The notes beneath the pieces are model-generated. The model was not told where the DNA came from and ran no database searches. It worked only from the letters and a program-made list of their open reading frames with translations. From assembly GCA_965214795.1 (NCBI GenBank), contig OZ243976.1, positions 3,410,001-3,474,000 on the forward strand: DNA of 64,000 nucleotides, in the 5' to 3' direction. Both the position numbers and the translations under genes were made by a program. Of the stretch, positions 1-8,897 are shown piece by piece. The stretch's first letter is position 1. Each line of letters begins with the position of its first letter. This DNA comes from JAJDXW01 sp965214795. GTDB taxonomy: Bacteria; Pseudomonadota; Gammaproteobacteria; HK1.

Positions 1-456
1 CGCCGGCCCCAGCCGACCGCGGGCCGGCTTCAGGATCTCGACGAAGCGGCGGTGGGCGTTGCGCTCGTGCAGGAAGACGGGAAGCCCGAGCCGGGCCGCG
101 ATCCCGAGCTGCTCCTCGAAGGCCCGCTCCTGGTCGGAGCGAGGCGAGAAGTCCCGGTAGAAGTCGAGGCCGGTCTCGCCGACCGCGGCCACCTCCTCGC
201 GCCCCGCGAGCGCTTCGATGGCCGACGCCGCTTCGCCGTCGAAGGTTGCGGCCTCGTGGGGGTGGATACCCGCCGTGGCCATCAGCCGACCGGGATGGCG
301 GCGGGCGAGCGCCGCGGCCGCCTCGCTGTCCGGCCGGCTTGTGCCGGTCACGATGATGCGACCGACACCCGAACGGGCCGCCCGGTCGAGGACTTCGTCG
401 AGATCGGGTGCGAATGACTCGTGGCAGAGGTTCGCGCCGACGTCGATGAGCTCCAT
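1..456 (-). CDS. tatD: TatD-type metal-dependent hydrolase/DNase, 5' part only
   Basis: The first 152 codons are visible; the rest lies beyond the window start. The N-terminus reads MELIDVGANLCHESFAPDLD, the form seen in TatD proper rather than its YcfH/YjjV paralogues, which start with an HxH motif. Further TatD landmarks are GIHPHEA near residue 72 and GETGLDFYRDFS near residue 97. Family members are cytoplasmic TIM-barrel metallohydrolases with 3'-5' exonuclease/DNase activity. ATG at 456 gives the expected N-terminus. I see no good Shine-Dalgarno sequence before it. The gene is divergent from the small membrane protein starting at 662. Confidence 0.9.
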   Translation of the reverse strand, partial: MELIDVGANLCHESFAPDLDEVLDRAARSGVGRIIVTGTSRPDSEAAAALARRHPGRLMATAGIHPHEAATFDGEAASAIEALAGREEVAAVGETGLDFYRDFSPRSDQERAFEEQLGIAARLGLPVFLHERNAHRRFVEILKPARGRLGPA

Positions 457-661
457 GGGCGAAGGAGGATATCATTCCGCCTGTCCCCGCGGCGCCTGCC
501 CTGCACCGGTCCGATCGTGCCCCCGGTGCGCGGCCGCGGGGTGCGGGTGGAGCAGGCGCCGCGGGACGGGACACTCCGGATCGGACGCGCTCCCCTTCCC
601 CGCGGTGCGGCAATGCGCGGACGGCACGAGACGAACGCGCAACCCGCAAGAGCACCCCCCG

Positions 662-1090
662 ATGCCCGGACCCGCTCCCCGCCGCGCGCCGAACCTTCGC
701 GAACGCGTCGTCGAACTCGGCGTGCTGCGCGTCGCCCTCCTCGCGGCGGTAGCGGTCCTCGTGGCAAGCGCCCCCTTCTCGTCGTTCGGACCGAACGGCT
801 CCGGGGTGGTCGATGCCTCGCGGCCGCTCGGGGTCGAGGGCGTCGCCCTCGGATCGTACTGGCTCGACCTGTCGCCGGGCCTCCTCTGGACGACCCTCAT
901 CGCCCCCCCGCTCGCGGTGATGATGGCCTTCGTAGTGCCCCTCGACATGCTGATGAGCCGGGTCTACATGACCGACAAGCCGGCTGCGGAACGCGCGCGC
1001 TATCGCCGCATCCTCGCGGCCGAGGCTCTTGCCTTCGGGCTCCTGGTCGCCGCCTGGGCTCCCTTCTTCGTGACCCTCCTCTCGCTCTGA
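662..1090 (+). CDS. Small three-helix membrane protein, unknown function
   Basis: A 142-residue protein I do not recognise. It has a basic N-terminus (MPGPAPRRAPNLRERVVELG) and about three hydrophobic segments, near residues 18-42, 76-98 and 118-142; the last runs to the C-terminus. This suggests a small inner-membrane protein with no soluble domain. ATG at 662 was chosen because translation upstream is Arg/Pro-rich noise; the ribosome site is weak. It converges on dacB, whose stop is 44 bases away. Hydrophobicity and the clean end support coding, but no family assignment is possible from sequence alone. Confidence 0.55.
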   Translation: MPGPAPRRAPNLRERVVELGVLRVALLAAVAVLVASAPFSSFGPNGSGVVDASRPLGVEGVALGSYWLDLSPGLLWTTLIAPPLAVMMAFVVPLDMLMSRVYMTDKPAAERARYRRILAAEALAFGLLVAAWAPFFVTLLSL

Positions 1091-1134
1091 CGGTCGGGCG
1101 CGCGCACCGCCGCGGCCGGCTCTCCCTCCGTCGG

Positions 1135-2544
1135 TCAGTCCCGATCGAGGAGCCAGGCGAGAATCGCATCCTGGACCGCCGTTCCTCCCTCCGTGCGGTC
1201 GATCCGGGGGTGCTCCTGGAGCGCCACCACCGCGAGGGTGCGCCCGCGCCGCGTCCGGACGTAGCCCGCCATCGCCCGCACCCCGTCGAGGAGACCGGTC
1301 TTCAACCGGGCGCGGGGCGCATCCGGGCGGCCTTCGAGACGCCTGCGCAGGGTCCCGTCGAGCGAGGCGATCGGGAGAGACGCCGCGAACTCCGGGCGGA
1401 AGCGGCTCCGCTCCCCCGCGAGCAGGATCTTCCCGAGCCCGCGGGCGGAGGCCCGGGTCTCGCGGGCGAGCCCCGCTCCGTTCACGAGCGCGAGGTGCGG
1501 ATCCTCGATCCCTTTCCGCTCGAGCCACTCGGCGACCGCCAGCCGCCCCTTGTCGGTGGTTCCGGGGGGGCCGAATCGCTCCGCTCCCAAGGTGAGCAGC
1601 AGGTTGCGAGACATCACGTTGTTGCTGAACTTGTTGATCCCGCGGATGACGACCGCGAGCGGAGGCGATCGATGCCGGTGCCAGAGGCTCGCGCCTTCGG
1701 GAACGGGGGCAACCACGAGCCCGTTCTCGATTCGACCCCCCATCTGCCCCCAGAGCGCCCGCACCACCCCGTCCGCGAATCGGGCCGGAGGGAGCACGGA
1801 GCGCGGAAACGCCGCGCGCGGACAGCCACGCAGGATGCGCCCCGCGACGGTGAGCACCGGCAGGGGGGCGTCGAGCGGGGATCGGGTTGCGAGGGGGCCG
1901 GAGACCTGGAGGCGGAGGTCGCGGCCCGCGCAACCGCCCGCCCCGAGCGCGACCCGGTTCCGCAGCCGCAGGCCCGTCACCGGCGGCTCGGTCCGGACCC
2001 GTGCTTCGTCCCCCCGGGACTCGACGACCACGTCGAGTGCGTTGAAGTTGACGAGGAGCGCATCGGGCGGCGCGTTGTACGCCCGGTACGGCTTGCCGTC
2101 GAAGTCCCCGGGGGGCGGCTCCCCGGCGACCGCGAACCGGGTATTGTCGATGACGAGCCGCCCCGCGACCTCCCGGAGGCCGCGCGCCCGCACTGCCGCG
2201 AGGAGCCGCCAGAGCTGCTCCACCACCAGATACGGATCCCCGCTCCCGGCCAGCACGAGATCGCCGTCGAGACGCCCGTCCCGGACCGGGCCGGTCACCT
2301 GCACGCGGGTCTCCCACTCGTAGGTCGGCCCGAGCTCCTCGAGGGCCGCGAGGGTGGTGAGGAGCTTGATCGTGGACGCGGGGTGGCGGGCGACGTCCGG
2401 CCGGTGGCTGACGAGGGGCGGCTCCGGCGCCGCCACGTCCTGCACGAAGACGCTGATCGACCCCGTGGGCAGGTGATGTCGTTGCAGGGCCTCATCCACC
2501 GGCGCGGGCAGTCCCTCCGCCACCGCCCCACCCGCCCAAACCAT
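1135..2544 (-). CDS. dacB: D-alanyl-D-alanine carboxypeptidase/endopeptidase, PBP4 class
   Basis: Penicillin-binding protein 4 family, trimming or cleaving peptidoglycan cross-links in the periplasm. All three active-site motifs are visible: SxxK in HPASTIKLL, SxN in KFSNNVMS, and KTG in RLKTGLLDG. Length from ATG 2544 is 469 residues, near the family norm. The start is problematic. The in-frame residues just upstream (RALRRAALVAAYMVWAGG) look exactly like a signal-peptide core, but no ATG, GTG or TTG precedes them in frame. An ATG at 2603 lies in another frame and would join only through a one-base shift. Either an unusual start, a frameshift or a sequence error is likely. The gene is divergent from the ORF at 2581. 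Confidence 0.88.
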   Translation of the reverse strand: MVWAGGAVAEGLPAPVDEALQRHHLPTGSISVFVQDVAAPEPPLVSHRPDVARHPASTIKLLTTLAALEELGPTYEWETRVQVTGPVRDGRLDGDLVLAGSGDPYLVVEQLWRLLAAVRARGLREVAGRLVIDNTRFAVAGEPPPGDFDGKPYRAYNAPPDALLVNFNALDVVVESRGDEARVRTEPPVTGLRLRNRVALGAGGCAGRDLRLQVSGPLATRSPLDAPLPVLTVAGRILRGCPRAAFPRSVLPPARFADGVVRALWGQMGGRIENGLVVAPVPEGASLWHRHRSPPLAVVIRGINKFSNNVMSRNLLLTLGAERFGPPGTTDKGRLAVAEWLERKGIEDPHLALVNGAGLARETRASARGLGKILLAGERSRFRPEFAASLPIASLDGTLRRRLEGRPDAPRARLKTGLLDGVRAMAGYVRTRRGRTLAVVALQEHPRIDRTEGGTAVQDAILAWLLDRD

Positions 2545-2580
2545 GTAAGCTGCGACCAGCGCAGCCCTTCGGAGAGCACG

Positions 2581-2865
2581 TTGGACCCACGGATAATCCT
2601 CATCCTGGTATTGGTTTATCCCGTCATCTTTGCATTGACCCGCCCGCTCTACCCGAAAGTGCTGCGTTGGAACGCAGGCGCCACGTGGGAGCCGCTGCCG
2701 TGGTACCGGCAACCGGCACCGGGCACCTTCCGCGCCTGGATCGAGCGTCCGCGGCCGCGCCTGCACCGGTGCGGCGCGTGGATGGTCACCCACCTGTTCC
2801 TGTGCGCTCTTCGTCATTTTCTGGCCGTCGTGGCCGTATCAGCCGCCGCATTGCTCCTTCTCTAG
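2581..2865 (+). CDS. Small membrane protein, unknown function
   Basis: A 94-residue ORF opening with TTG and preceded by GGAGA six to seven bases upstream. The N-terminus (LDPRIILILVLVYPVIFALT) is a membrane helix; a middle section rich in Trp, Pro and Arg follows, and a second helix lies at the C-terminus (about residues 68-94). I do not recognise the family. It starts almost opposite the probable dacB signal-peptide region and its stop overlaps the ThDP-enzyme stop by four bases on the other strand. The two well-formed helices and the ribosome site argue for a real gene; the TTG start and the crowding argue for caution. Confidence 0.45.
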   Translation: MDPRIILILVLVYPVIFALTRPLYPKVLRWNAGATWEPLPWYRQPAPGTFRAWIERPRPRLHRCGAWMVTHLFLCALRHFLAVVAVSAAALLLL

Positions 2866-4547
2866 ACCGCCCCGTCCACCACGAGCTCGATGAGGCGGGG
2901 CGCACCGCTCGCGAACGCCTCTTCGACGGCCGCGCCCACCTCTTCGGGCGCGGCGACGCGGCGCCCCTCGACCCCGAACCCCCGGGCCACCGACACGTAG
3001 TCGATGTCCGGGTCGGTGAGGTCGAGGTGACGGCAGGAACCGGCGCGGCCCTCGACGCCGGCCACCGCGCGGAAGCGGTTCATGTTGTACTTGAGAATGC
3101 GGTATACCCGGTTGTTCAGGATGACGAACACCGCCGGGACGCGATGGTGGGCCGCGGTCCACAGGGCCTGGATGGTGTAGAGGGCCGACCCGTCGCCCGA
3201 GACGCAGAGCACCGGACGCTCGGGCCGGGCGAGCTTGAGGCCGATCCCGGTCGGGAGCCCCTGCCCGATGCCGCCGCCGCGTGAGCCGAGCGCGTCGCCC
3301 GGGGCGCGGAAGTCGAAGCTGCGGCCGAGGTCGCGGTCCGCGGTGATCGCCTCGCGCGCCACGGCGGTTCCCTCGGGTGCGGCCCGTGCGAGCTCCTGCA
3401 TCGCCCGCGCGGCCGACATGGGACGGTTGCCGGGCGGGGCTCGCTCCACGCGGGCGCGTTGCGCCGCGGACTCTTCCCCCTTGCGGGCGCGGATCCGCTC
3501 CATGCGCGCGGCCGCCCCGGCCCGATACGCATCGTCCGCCCCGTCCTCGAGAGCGGCGGCCAGGGCCGCGAGGGCGAGCTTCGGATCGGCGAAGAGGCCG
3601 CAGTCGAGCCGGTGGTTTCGCCCGAGGTTGCGCGCGGACGGATCGATCTGGATGACCGGGGCGCCGTCCGGGAAGGGCGCATCTTCGACGTACCATACCT
3701 CCTCGAAGAACTCGCCGCCGACGAGAAGGACGAGGTCCGCGTCACCGATCACGGCCCGCACCTGGGCGTGGTCTCCGAAACCGCGGGCGCGCACGCACGG
3801 GTGGCCGGAGGGTACGTTCACCTGCGCCGGCAAGACATCTCCGTACACGTCGGCCCCGATCCGCTCCGCGAGCCCGATCAGCTCCTCCGTTGCCCCGCTC
3901 TGCGCCACCCGGTCCCCGGCGAAGAGGACGGGGCGTTCGGCGCCAAGGACGAGACGCGCGGCCTCCGCGACTCCGTCCGGATCCGGCGCGGCGCGGCGCC
4001 AGATCCGCGACGGCGGGATCGGCTCCCGCGCGGTCCGCTCGTTCATCACGTTGAACGGGAGCGCCACGAACACCGGGCCGGTCGGAGGATCCTGCGCGAC
4101 CTTGAACGCCCGGTGCAGGAGTTCGGGCAGCTCGCCGGCCGACTCCGCCTGCACGCTCCATTTGGTGACCGGGGCGGCCATCGCGACGAGGTCGTGCCAC
4201 AGCACGGGCTCACGGAGTCGGAAACGGGTGTCCTGCTGGCCGGCGGTGACCACGAGCGGGGTCCGCCCCTCCCAGGCGTTGTAGAGCGAGCCCATGCCGT
4301 TGCCGAGCCCGGGTCCGACGTGGAGGTTCGCTACCCCCACCCGGCCGGCCGCCTGCGCCCAGGCGTCCGCCATGGACACCGCGATCGCCTCCTGAAGGGC
4401 CAGGATGTACCGGATCGAGGGATAGTCCTCGAGGGCGTCCATGAGCGGCAGCTCGGTCGTCCCCGGGTTGCCGAAGAGGTACTCGACCCCTTCGGCAACC
4501 AGGGTCTCCATCACGATCTCGCGCCCCGTCCAGGTCCGTGACGACAT
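2862..4547 (-). CDS. ThDP-dependent 2-oxoacid decarboxylase, benzoylformate decarboxylase-like
   Basis: A 561-residue thiamine-diphosphate enzyme of the acetolactate synthase/benzoylformate decarboxylase superfamily. The N-terminal Pyr domain carries the activating glutamate in ALQEAIAVSMADAW (near residue 53) and the segment NLHVGPGLGNGMGSLYNAW, which matches benzoylformate decarboxylase including its active-site histidine. The C-terminal PP domain has the GDG...NN motif (SGDGSALYTI to ILNNRVYRI). I do not find an obvious equivalent of the second catalytic histidine of benzoylformate decarboxylase, so the substrate is open. No FAD-type acetolactate features are evident. A GGGGGAGG ribosome site precedes ATG 4547. 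The gene stands alone, so context does not name a pathway. Confidence 0.8.
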   Translation of the reverse strand: MSSRTWTGREIVMETLVAEGVEYLFGNPGTTELPLMDALEDYPSIRYILALQEAIAVSMADAWAQAAGRVGVANLHVGPGLGNGMGSLYNAWEGRTPLVVTAGQQDTRFRLREPVLWHDLVAMAAPVTKWSVQAESAGELPELLHRAFKVAQDPPTGPVFVALPFNVMNERTAREPIPPSRIWRRAAPDPDGVAEAARLVLGAERPVLFAGDRVAQSGATEELIGLAERIGADVYGDVLPAQVNVPSGHPCVRARGFGDHAQVRAVIGDADLVLLVGGEFFEEVWYVEDAPFPDGAPVIQIDPSARNLGRNHRLDCGLFADPKLALAALAAALEDGADDAYRAGAAARMERIRARKGEESAAQRARVERAPPGNRPMSAARAMQELARAAPEGTAVAREAITADRDLGRSFDFRAPGDALGSRGGGIGQGLPTGIGLKLARPERPVLCVSGDGSALYTIQALWTAAHHRVPAVFVILNNRVYRILKYNMNRFRAVAGVEGRAGSCRHLDLTDPDIDYVSVARGFGVEGRRVAAPEEVGAAVEEAFASGAPRLIELVVDGAV

Positions 4548-4588
4548 CGCCCGCGCCTCCCCCGCGCCTATCGACCGCCGGCTCCCGG

Positions 4589-4594
4589 ATTATA
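4589..4594 (-). promoter_or_regulatory. Probable -10 box for the ThDP-enzyme gene
   Basis: A perfect TATAAT on the minus strand, 42 bases upstream of the ATG at 4547. The -35 region at the right distance (AGCTGC) is poor. The spacing resembles the TATAAT boxes before the pseudo-HtrA gene and fdxA. Confidence 0.4.
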
Positions 4595-4710
4595 GTTCGG
4601 GACCGATATCCGCAGCTTGACGGCCACCGCACCGAGCCCCCGGGACTGCTTCGCTCATTCAAAATCAATCAACGAATTCAAAGAGTCGTGTCCACAGACG
4701 AGCGGGTGAC

Positions 4711-4808
4711 CCGAAGTCGGCGGCGACCGGAGAACAAGGCATCGAATCAAGGCGGTACGCTCACCTGTGGTCATCCGGGGAAGACCGGGACGAACTTGCC
4801 CCGCCGAG
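4711..4808 (+). repeat. Dispersed repeat family C, copy 1
   Basis: About 98 bp that match 22224-22320 in the same orientation at roughly four bases in five by eye. The best-kept blocks are CCGAAGTCGGCGGC at the left and TCGAATCAAG and TACGCTCACC in the middle. In one frame both copies encode a similar short peptide (ASNQ..TLT.GH), so this may be a fragment of an old coding sequence. It lies in a gene-free stretch of 547 bases (4548-5094) between the ThDP enzyme and polB. Apart from this repeat and the promoter at 4589 I see nothing else there. Confidence 0.7.
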
Positions 4809-5094
4809 CCCCTGGTTGCCGGATTACGCTTCGCCAAACCGGCCCTCCCGGAAGCGATGGCCCCTTGGCAGATCGGATTGGCCGGGGGCGCGGCCCGACG
4901 TCGCGCGCAGGGGCCGCGGGCTTCACACCGCGCGCTCGTCCGTCAAGCGATGGATACCGGTGCCTGGAGGGTTGCCGGGACGGGGACGGCGGCCGGTAAC
5001 CGACAAGGGCGTTCGCGGGCGAGGGGCGTCCGGGGCGGGAGCGGGGCGGCGAGGTCGAGGCGGGTCGGCGTGCGGCCGCGGCGCCGGGAGGTCC

Positions 5095-7575
5095 ATGGAT
5101 TCGACGGCGGCAGTCTTTCTCCTCACCCGCGAATGGCGCGATACGTCGCGTGGGCTCGAGCTCGTGCTGTGGGCGACCGGGGAGGCGGGTCCGGTGCGGG
5201 CGGTGCTCCGCGGCCAGAAAGCAGTCTGCTTCATCCCGCGCGGGCAGGCTTCCCCGCCCGCGGTCCGGCGGCGCAAGGTCGCGCTCGCGACCCTGGACGG
5301 GACCCCGGTCGACGCCCTTTACTTCCACACCCGGCGCGAGCTGGAGGCGTTCCGCGAGCGGGGAGAAGCCGAGCTTCACGAGACCGACGTGCGGCCCGCC
5401 GATCGCTTCCTGATGGAACGGTTCGTCACCGGCCCCATGGTCCTCCACGGGCGCGCGGAGCGCCGCGAGCGGTTCGTCGAGTACCTCGACCCCCGCGTGC
5501 GGGCCGGCGACTGCCGGCCGGCCCTTCGCTTCGTCTCCCTCGACATCGAGACGTCGGGACTCGACGGATCGGACCCGGAACAGCAGCTCTGGTCGGTCGC
5601 GGTGAGCGGGGGCGACCCGCGGGCCGGGCCGCAGGCGCGAGGGCCGGACCGGACGCGGAGGAAGCCCGACCCGCGCGATGGCGGAGGCTCCGGGGCGGAA
5701 GCGGGGACGGCGGGCGCGGCCGGCCGCGAAGCGCCGCCGCCGCCGGCGCCGCCGGGAGGGCCGGGGAGGTCGACGGAGGCCGTGTTCCTCGTCGACCCGG
5801 AGGCCGGGCGGGACGAATCGTCTCCGCACCCTCTCCGGGCCGCGGAGGGCGCGGTCCCCGTTCACCGTCTTCCGGACGAGGCCACGGTCCTTCGCGCCTT
5901 CCTCGCCTGGATCGCGGACTACGACCCGGACCTCATCATCGGCTGGAACGTCGCCGGCTTCGACCTTCGTTTCCTGGAAGCGCGCTGCCGCCTCCACCGC
6001 GTCGGCTTCACTCTCGGGCGGGACGGGGGTCCGGCGCGCATCCTCGACGGTGCGGTGGCGACGGCGAGGGTCCCGGGACGGGTGGTGCTCGACGGTATCG
6101 AGGGCCATCGCACCGCCTTCTGGGGATTCGAGGACGAGAGCCTCGGGGCGGTGGCGCGCGAGCTGCTCGGGCGCGACAAGCTCATCGCACCCGATCGCAA
6201 CCGCGTCGACGCGATACGCGAGCTCCACGCGACCGACCGGCTGGCCCTCGCCGCCTACAACCTCGAGGACTGCCGCCTCGTACGCGACATCTTCGACCGG
6301 ACGAGGCTCGTCGACTTCATGGTGGAGCGGAGCCGGATCACCGGCCTCGCCCTCGGCCGGACCGGCGGCTCGGTCGCCGCCTTCGACCACCTCTACCTCC
6401 CGCGCCTGCACCGCCGCGGGAGGGTCGCCCCGGACGTCGGCGCGGGTGGGGCGGGGACCGGGGAGAGCCCCGGCGGCCACGTCCTCGAGTCGCGCCCGGG
6501 ACTCTACCGGAACGTCGCCCTGCTCGACTTCAAGAGCCTGTACCCGAGCATCATCCGCACCTTCCGCATCGACCCCCTCGGCCTCGCCGAGCCGGGCCCC
6601 GACCCGGTGCCGGGGTTCGCGGGAGCGGCCTTCGCACGCGAGCGGGGGATCCTTCCCGACCTCATCGCCGGCCTCTGGGCGCGCCGGGACGAGGCGAAGC
6701 GGACCGGCGATCAGCCTTTCCAGCACGCGGTCAAGATCCTCATGAACTCGTTCTACGGTGTGCTCGGCGCCCGCGGATGCCGCTTCTTCGACCCGCGGCT
6801 CGCGAGCAGCATCACCCTGCGCGGGCACGAGATCATCCGGCGCAGCAAGGCGTTCATCGAGGACGAGGGATTCGAGGTAATCTACGGGGACACGGACTCG
6901 CTCTTCGTCCTGCTGGGAGACTGCGGCGGCGCGCGCGAGGCCGCGACCGGGCTCGCGGAACGGCTGAACGGCTGGTGGGGGGAGACCCTCGCCGGGGAGC
7001 ATCGCCTCGATTCCTGTCTCGAGGTCGAGTTCGAGACCCTGTTCGAGCGCTTCCTCATGCCGACGGTGCGCGGGGCGGCCAAGGGAACCAAGAAGCGCTA
7101 TGCCGGGCTCGTGGACAACGGGGCCGGGGGGGGCGGGGGAACGCGCCGGCTCGTCTTCAAGGGGCTCGAGACGGTGCGCACGGACTGGACGCCGCTCGCC
7201 CGACGGTTCCAGCGCGAGCTCTATCGGAAGGTGTTCCTCGACGAGCCCTACGAGGACTACGTGCGCGCCACCTGCGATGCGCTCCTCGCCGGAGAGCTGG
7301 ACGACGAGCTCGTCTACCGGAAGCGGCTCCGCCGGCCCATTGACGCCTACACCCGCAACGTACCGCCCCACGTCCAGGCGGCCCGCCGGCAATCGAACCC
7401 CAGCTCCTGGGTGAGCTACGTGGTGACCGCGAACGGCCCCCTCCCCGTCGAGGCGCTCGACGCGAGGCCGGACTACGAGCACTACCGGGACCGGCAGCTC
7501 GCCCCCGCCGCGGACGGCATCCTCCACTTCCTCGGCACCAGCTTCGAGACCCTGACTACCTCCCAGCTCTTCTGA
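5095..7575 (+). CDS. polB: DNA polymerase II (family B)
   Basis: An 826-residue family B DNA polymerase, the SOS/translesion repair polymerase of gammaproteobacteria. The 3'-5' exonuclease motifs are present: SLDIETSG (Exo I), NVAGFDLRF (Exo II) and YNLEDCRLV (Exo III). Polymerase motifs follow: DFKSLYPSII (A), KILMNSFYGVLG (B), YGDTDSLF (C) and KGTKKRY. The protein is longer than the approximately 780-residue E. coli enzyme because of a Gly/Pro/Ala/Arg-rich stretch between Exo I and Exo II (about residues 178-240), which looks unstructured. ATG 5095 follows GGGAGG closely and gives a normal N-terminus. I did not find a LexA-type CTG-N10-CAG box upstream. Confidence 0.94.
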   Translation: MDSTAAVFLLTREWRDTSRGLELVLWATGEAGPVRAVLRGQKAVCFIPRGQASPPAVRRRKVALATLDGTPVDALYFHTRRELEAFRERGEAELHETDVRPADRFLMERFVTGPMVLHGRAERRERFVEYLDPRVRAGDCRPALRFVSLDIETSGLDGSDPEQQLWSVAVSGGDPRAGPQARGPDRTRRKPDPRDGGGSGAEAGTAGAAGREAPPPPAPPGGPGRSTEAVFLVDPEAGRDESSPHPLRAAEGAVPVHRLPDEATVLRAFLAWIADYDPDLIIGWNVAGFDLRFLEARCRLHRVGFTLGRDGGPARILDGAVATARVPGRVVLDGIEGHRTAFWGFEDESLGAVARELLGRDKLIAPDRNRVDAIRELHATDRLALAAYNLEDCRLVRDIFDRTRLVDFMVERSRITGLALGRTGGSVAAFDHLYLPRLHRRGRVAPDVGAGGAGTGESPGGHVLESRPGLYRNVALLDFKSLYPSIIRTFRIDPLGLAEPGPDPVPGFAGAAFARERGILPDLIAGLWARRDEAKRTGDQPFQHAVKILMNSFYGVLGARGCRFFDPRLASSITLRGHEIIRRSKAFIEDEGFEVIYGDTDSLFVLLGDCGGAREAATGLAERLNGWWGETLAGEHRLDSCLEVEFETLFERFLMPTVRGAAKGTKKRYAGLVDNGAGGGGGTRRLVFKGLETVRTDWTPLARRFQRELYRKVFLDEPYEDYVRATCDALLAGELDDELVYRKRLRRPIDAYTRNVPPHVQAARRQSNPSSWVSYVVTANGPLPVEALDARPDYEHYRDRQLAPAADGILHFLGTSFETLTTSQLF

Positions 7576-7587
7576 ACCGGGCAGAGG

Positions 7588-7706
7588 CCCGATCCTCCCG
7601 GACCATTTCACGCTACGGTGTCGGGACGGATGGCAACGCCCCGGTCGCCCGCACGTCGCAGACCGTGGGTCGGCCAGCGTGAAACGGCCCCGCCCGATCC
7701 TCCCGG
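7588..7706. repeat. Short direct and inverted repeats between polB and the dehydrogenase gene
   Basis: The 14-mer CCCGATCCTCCCGG occurs at 7588-7601 and again at 7693-7706. Between them TTTCACGCT (7606-7614) is matched by its inverse AGCGTGAAA (7676-7684). The nesting suggests a small insertion footprint or a regulatory structure; no function is assigned. Confidence 0.4.
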
Positions 7707-7749
7707 GGGTCTGGACAAGCCTCGCGACATCGGAGAGTCTTGCACCGTC

Positions 7750-8616
7750 ATGACCACCGCAGGATTCATCGGCCTCGGGAACATGGGTCGGCCCATGGCG
7801 GAGAACCTCGCCGCGGCCGGGCATCGGCTCTGCGTCCACGACGCGGCCGGCTCCGCGGAGCGCGCCCCCGCCGGGGCCACCCCGGTGAACTCCGTGGCGC
7901 ACGTCGCCGCGGTTGCCGATCCGATCCTCCTCAGCCTTCCCGACGGGGCGGCGGTGCGCAGTGTCGTCGACGAGATTCGGGAGAGCCCGAACGCGGTCGC
8001 CCACACCATCGTCGACACCTCCACCATCGGCATCGCGGCTGCGAGGAGCATCGGCCGCGCCCTCGTCGACGACGGATTCGAGTACGTCGACGCACCGGTC
8101 TCGGGGGGCGTGGCCGGCGCCCGCGCCGCCACCCTCGCGATCATGTTCGCGGGCTCCTCCGCGGCCTACAACCGCCTCGCCCCCCTTCTGGAGCCCCTGT
8201 GCCGTCACCTCGTATACGTCGGCCGGCGGCCGGGACAGGGGCAGGCCATGAAGGTCCTCAACAACTACCTGTCGGCCACCGCGATGGCCGCGACGAGCGA
8301 GGCGGTCGCGTTCGGGGTCCGGCAAGGCCTCGACATGAGCACCATGCTGGACGTCCTGAACGCCTCCTCCGGCATGAACACCGCTACCGCCGACAAGTTC
8401 CCGAACCGGGTGCTGACGGAGACGTACGACGCGGGCTTCGCGGCCCGCCTCCTGCGCAAGGACGTCTCCCTCTACGTCGAGGCGGCGGACGGCGCGGGGG
8501 TGCGAAGGGGGGTCGCGAAGGCGGTGTTCGCCCTCTGGGACGAGTACGCCGCGGACCACGGAGACGAGGATTTCACCCGCGTCTATCCCTTCGTACGGGA
8601 GAGCGGAGGCGAGTAG
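7750..8616 (+). CDS. NAD(P)-dependent beta-hydroxyacid dehydrogenase (3-hydroxyisobutyrate dehydrogenase family)
   Basis: A 288-residue Rossmann-fold oxidoreductase. The cofactor motif GFIGLGNMGRPMAENL is at the N-terminus, and the aspartate in CVHDAAG after the second strand favours NAD+. The substrate signature DAPVSGGVAGARAATLAI lies near residue 115 and the catalytic lysine is in GQAMKVLNNY near residue 171. Relatives oxidise 3-hydroxyisobutyrate or reduce tartronate semialdehyde or succinic semialdehyde; the exact substrate cannot be read here. The ATG follows GGAGAG by about twelve bases. The gene appears monocistronic, with a family A element just after the stop. Confidence 0.88.
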   Translation: MTTAGFIGLGNMGRPMAENLAAAGHRLCVHDAAGSAERAPAGATPVNSVAHVAAVADPILLSLPDGAAVRSVVDEIRESPNAVAHTIVDTSTIGIAAARSIGRALVDDGFEYVDAPVSGGVAGARAATLAIMFAGSSAAYNRLAPLLEPLCRHLVYVGRRPGQGQAMKVLNNYLSATAMAATSEAVAFGVRQGLDMSTMLDVLNASSGMNTATADKFPNRVLTETYDAGFAARLLRKDVSLYVEAADGAGVRRGVAKAVFALWDEYAADHGDEDFTRVYPFVRESGGE

Positions 8617-8635
8617 GAACACCCCGCGCAGGGCT

Positions 8636-8806
8636 CGTTCTTTGTTCGGCGACGGGTGAACCGGGCCGGTTCGGCGGGCCATTGGAGATCGCGTTTCATC
8701 GTCTGCGGGTCGGTCCGGGGGGCATGGAGCTGCCTCCGATCGCACAGCCCGCACGGCCGGCCGATCCGCACCCGCCCCCGGCACCCGGTCACGACGAGAA
8801 ACGGCC
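8636..8806 (-). mobile_element. Family A dispersed element, copy 1 (MITE-like)
   Basis: About 171 bp. Read on the minus strand it starts CCGTTTCTCGTCGTGACCGG and ends with the complement of CGTTCTTTGTTCGGCGACGG, so the two ends are imperfect inverted repeats. Related copies lie at 10608-10770 (same orientation) and 22377-22535 (opposite orientation). No transposase is encoded. It fills the gap between the dehydrogenase stop and the promoter of the pseudo-HtrA gene. Confidence 0.7.
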
Positions 8807-8851
8807 CTGACACCCCGCGCGAAGCGGTCCGGCGGGAACGAGGCTCGGCGC

Positions 8852-8857
8852 TATAAT
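8852..8857 (+). promoter_or_regulatory. Probable -10 box for the pseudo-HtrA gene
   Basis: A perfect TATAAT 40 bases before the ATG at 8898. No recognisable -35 box lies 16-18 bases upstream (CCGGCG), so an activator may be needed or the match may be fortuitous. Confidence 0.45.
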
Positions 8858-8897
8858 CGCCCGCCTACGGCCCGCCCGCCCGGCACAGGATGGCCCG

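Noticed and set aside
4771..8784. Very long open frame (over 1300 codons) antisense to polB and the dehydrogenase gene
   Set aside because: Its translation is Arg/Gly/Pro/Glu-rich with no domain; it is a by-product of high GC on the strand opposite genuine genes.
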